A stretch of DNA of 8,036 bases from a bacterium Ga0077546. Its GTDB lineage: Bacteria > Cyanobacteriota > Vampirovibrionia > Obscuribacterales > Obscuribacteraceae. The notes under the pieces were generated by a model. It made no database searches. It saw only the letters and a program-made list of their open reading frames with translations, and had not been told where the DNA came from. Shown here in pieces: positions 6,058 through 8,036 of the stretch (position 1 is its first letter; each line of letters begins with the position of its first letter). The position numbers and the translations under genes were made by a program. The stretch is taken from assembly GCA_001464165.1 (NCBI GenBank), contig LNEX01000201.1, positions 1-8,036 on the forward strand. The letters are read 5' to 3'.

Positions 6058-6705
6058 ATGGCGCGCGATTACAGTTCTAACAGAAGAGGATTTGACAGAG
6101 GGCCGCGCAAGCCATTCTTTCCCCACGTCGACCGCACCTACTTAGCTTTCTACAAGCCATTTGAAGTACTCAATCAATTCACCGCAGATGGTAGCGAGAA
6201 AACAACCTTGGCTGCTTTTGGTTTTCCCAAAGATGTATATCCGGTAGGAAGACTTGACTTTGATTCTGAGGGCCTACTGATATTGAGTGACGATGGCAGA
6301 CTGACTACTTCTCTTTTCGATCAAGATAATCCCCATGCTCGCACCTACTTGGTGCAGGTTGAAAGAGAGCCCTCTGAAGAGAGCCTGAAGAAGCTTGAAG
6401 CCGGTTTGATGATCGAAGGGCGGCGCACGATGCAGACAGAAGCCTTTGTAATTGATGGCGAGCCAGAACTGCCAGAGCGATCTAAGCCAATTCGTTTTCG
6501 CAAAACCGTACCCACATGCTGGCTTGAAATTACGCTCTTTGAAGGGCGCAACCGGCAGGTGCGAAAAATGACCGCAGCGATAGGACACCCGACGCTGCGT
6601 TTGGCCCGGGTGGCAATCGGTGACCTAAGTCTGTTTGAGCTAGGTCTGAAACCCGGAGAATGGCGCGCATTAGGAGAAGAAGAGGTTTTGAAACTCTTTT
6701 CTTAA
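6058..6705 (+). CDS. rluE: 23S rRNA pseudouridine synthase, RluE type (RsuA/RluB/E/F family)
   Basis: The product isomerises a uridine of 23S rRNA to pseudouridine; the E. coli enzyme modifies U2457 near the peptidyl transferase centre. The protein starts with a short basic R/G-rich tail (1-26) and lacks an S4 domain, as RluE does. Then come FYKPFEVLNQFTADG (31-45) and YPVGRLDFDSEGLL (61-74), which carries the catalytic aspartate D67. TYLVQVE follows (96-102), then PIRFRKTVPTCWLEITLFEG (144-163), RNRQVRKMTAAIGHPTLRL (164-182) and a final PGEWRAL. The length of 215 is close to E. coli RluE (217). The PIR-RK-P--WL-ITL-EGRNRQVR pattern separates RluE from RluB and RluF. It lies 11 nt after the methyltransferase, so the two are likely co-expressed RNA-modifying enzymes. 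The exact target base is inferred from the family. Confidence 0.93.
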   Translation: MARDYSSNRRGFDRGPRKPFFPHVDRTYLAFYKPFEVLNQFTADGSEKTTLAAFGFPKDVYPVGRLDFDSEGLLILSDDGRLTTSLFDQDNPHARTYLVQVEREPSEESLKKLEAGLMIEGRRTMQTEAFVIDGEPELPERSKPIRFRKTVPTCWLEITLFEGRNRQVRKMTAAIGHPTLRLARVAIGDLSLFELGLKPGEWRALGEEEVLKLFS

Positions 6706-6737
6706 GGTATAAAGATTGAGCTAAGCGAGCAGCGCCT

Positions 6738-8036
6738 ATGTTCAATCGCAATGGTGACCTAGAGCAAAAGCCGGCCAAGAATGATAACGCTGATGCGAAA
6801 TCACCAGTGCATCATGACTTTGATTTGGGCAAGGCCATGAAGCAGGCTGGCGATGCAATTGGCAAAGTTCAAAATGACATGATTGAGCGGGTAACTAATG
6901 CTCATGTTAAGCAGCAATATGTAGCAAGTATTTCTCCTGCTTTAGCCAATCAGTATGTGCGCGGTCGCGATATTATGCTAGATCGCGGCCAATTGGGAAA
7001 ATCAACAACTGATTTAAGTGATTTAAGTACAACAGATCGCAAGGCAGCTGAGATCTATCAGCGTCTGCACAGCGATTTGCCGTCTAAAATTCCTTTCTAT
7101 AGTAAGGAGTCCCTGGCTAATGATTTAGATCGCGATATTATACGTAAAGCGCGCAGTCAGCCGGTGGCTAGCCCTGTTGTAGCCGCTGCATCAACAACAG
7201 AGGCTAAGCCCAACTCTAGGTCTGGCAAAGCTGAGTTAAGGCAAGCGGTGAAGTCAGAACTAGGCTCTAAGCCAGATGCGAAAGGGCATTTAAAAGCAGA
7301 TGCAAAACCTGGTTTGAAGCCTGATGCAAAGCCTGATGCAAAGCCATTGTCTAAGCATGACCCTAAGTCAGAGCCTTTGAATTTATCGCATCAATCGTCA
7401 AAAGTCGATTTGAAGGCGCCAGCTAAGTTTGATTCAAAAGCAGAGGTAAGAAGCGACTCTAAGCCGCTGGCAGTGGCTGCCGAGAAAATGTCACCACCAA
7501 AGAAGGAGGTGCCCAATAATGTTATTGGCTCTGTAGTTCCAGGAAACGCTCTATTGACTGCGTTGAGCAAGAACAAGGGAGATGGCGAGAATAAAATTAT
7601 TCCGAAACCAAATTCTGTTCAACATATTGTGCAGCAACAAATTATTCAAAGTTCTAGAGGTGAGCATTATAAAAGAGATTCGAGAGATGTGAAAAATCCT
7701 CCTCCATCGGCTACACAAAAAGGTGCAAACTCCGAATATAGCCCCAGTGCCAAACTAGATACTAAGTCAGAGGTAGTGCCGGGATTGAAGCAAGAATCTC
7801 GACCTAATACGACACCCCAGCCTGCACCGGAGCCCAAGCCTGACTTTAAGATAGCAGTCAAACCTGATTTCAGACCTGAACCTCAATCGGAGACTAAACC
7901 AGAACCTAGACCAGAACCTAAGTCAGGGTTTCGGCCTGAACCAAAACCCGAATCGAAACGCGAACCCGAATCTGCTTCGAGTCAAATGTCCCGTTCTCAT
8001 AAGCCTGAGGTCGGCAGCGAGCGCAGAGAAGAAACT
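6738..8036 (+). CDS. Large low-complexity K/P/E/D-rich protein, unknown function, cut by right edge
   Basis: The frame from ATG 6738 (MFNRNGDLEQ) stays open for 433 codons to the window end, with no stop, which is far beyond chance. I recognise no family. Residues 1-140 look folded: helical stretches at about 30-63 (FDLGKAMKQAGDAIGKVQND and on), 66-80 and 100-139. From about 150 the protein becomes disordered and repetitive, with KPDAKPDAKPLSK (194-206), KSEP and SKA units, then a PEP-rich stretch (360-412) built on KPEPRPEPK-like units. A short ordered island lies at 259-304, including VIGSVVPGNALLTAL and a Q-rich HIVQQQIIQ. No signal peptide or membrane helix is visible in this part. It starts 32 nt after rluE with no terminator between them and only a weak ribosome binding site (GAG at 6727-6729). 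A domain beyond the window, for example a peptidase or surface-anchor domain, is possible but unseen. Confidence 0.8.
   Translation, partial: MFNRNGDLEQKPAKNDNADAKSPVHHDFDLGKAMKQAGDAIGKVQNDMIERVTNAHVKQQYVASISPALANQYVRGRDIMLDRGQLGKSTTDLSDLSTTDRKAAEIYQRLHSDLPSKIPFYSKESLANDLDRDIIRKARSQPVASPVVAAASTTEAKPNSRSGKAELRQAVKSELGSKPDAKGHLKADAKPGLKPDAKPDAKPLSKHDPKSEPLNLSHQSSKVDLKAPAKFDSKAEVRSDSKPLAVAAEKMSPPKKEVPNNVIGSVVPGNALLTALSKNKGDGENKIIPKPNSVQHIVQQQIIQSSRGEHYKRDSRDVKNPPPSATQKGANSEYSPSAKLDTKSEVVPGLKQESRPNTTPQPAPEPKPDFKIAVKPDFRPEPQSETKPEPRPEPKSGFRPEPKPESKREPESASSQMSRSHKPEVGSERREET
7317..7340 (+). repeat. Tandem 12-bp repeat aagcctgatgca, two perfect copies
   Basis: Two exact head-to-tail 12-mers (7317-7328 and 7329-7340) encode KPDA twice, followed by the first five bases of a third copy. 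Degenerate relatives (gccagatgcgaaa near 7271, gcagatgcaaaacct near 7296) lie just upstream. The array seems to have grown by in-frame duplication. Confidence 0.8.
7804..7980 (+). repeat. Degenerate Pro-Glu/Lys repeat region
   Basis: About 59 codons encode variants of K/R-P-E-P and K-P-D-F units, with cctgaacc/ccagaacct recurring every 6-12 bases (for example 7875, 7903, 7912 and 7935). The DNA copies have diverged more than the protein, which suggests selection for composition and spacing rather than a fresh duplication. Confidence 0.65.

Noticed and set aside
6688..6716. Internal promoter before the low-complexity gene (TTGAAA with TATAAA)
   Set aside because: The spacing to TATAAA is 14 bases, too short, and the 17-base alternative AAAGAT is a poor -10. 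Read-through from rluE is simpler.
7391..7861. Two minus-strand frames of 61 and 64 codons in the right-hand gene
   Set aside because: They are mirror images of the K/P/E-rich repeat coding on the other strand and have no supporting signals.

Overview
The window holds eight protein genes that fill nearly all of its 8 kb, two of them cut by the window edges. No tRNA, rRNA, CRISPR array, insertion sequence or phage gene was seen. The longest gene-free stretches are 181 and 158 bases. The content points to a free-living bacterium with a peptidoglycan wall, a Sec export pathway and intermediate GC. Two exported proteins with cleavable signal peptides and an MltG lytic transglycosylase fit a diderm. 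TTG initiation appears twice. A lineage such as Candidatus Obscuribacterales (Vampirovibrionia/Melainabacteria) is possible from the general style of the genes, but this is a guess and nothing here proves it.

Left part, minus strand (1-1771): an exported protein of unknown function overlaps by 8 nt the start of mltG, which runs off the left edge. A 181-base divergent intergenic region separates this pair from a plus-strand gene for an exported protein with a ThuA/GATase-like domain (1953-2882). After a 158-base gap comes a CNNM/CBS/CorC-type membrane protein (3041-4357). It converges, with only 3 bases between stops, on a D-lyxose ketol-isomerase gene on the minus strand (4361-5044).

Right part, plus strand (5090-8036): a 45-base divergent intergenic region holds a perfect 12-bp palindrome that places a TAGAAT -10-like hexamer on both strands. 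Downstream is a tightly packed set: a Dnmt2/TRDMT1-type cytosine-C5 methyltransferase, an RluE-type 23S rRNA pseudouridine synthase 11 nt later, and, 32 nt later, a long low-complexity K/P/E/D-rich protein cut by the right edge.

The most notable point is the methyltransferase. Its motifs, including the diagnostic CFT tripeptide and the C-terminal block, resemble eukaryotic Dnmt2 (tRNA C38 methyltransferase) much more than a restriction-modification enzyme. Its close linkage to an rRNA pseudouridine synthase suggests a small RNA-modification operon acting on the translation machinery.
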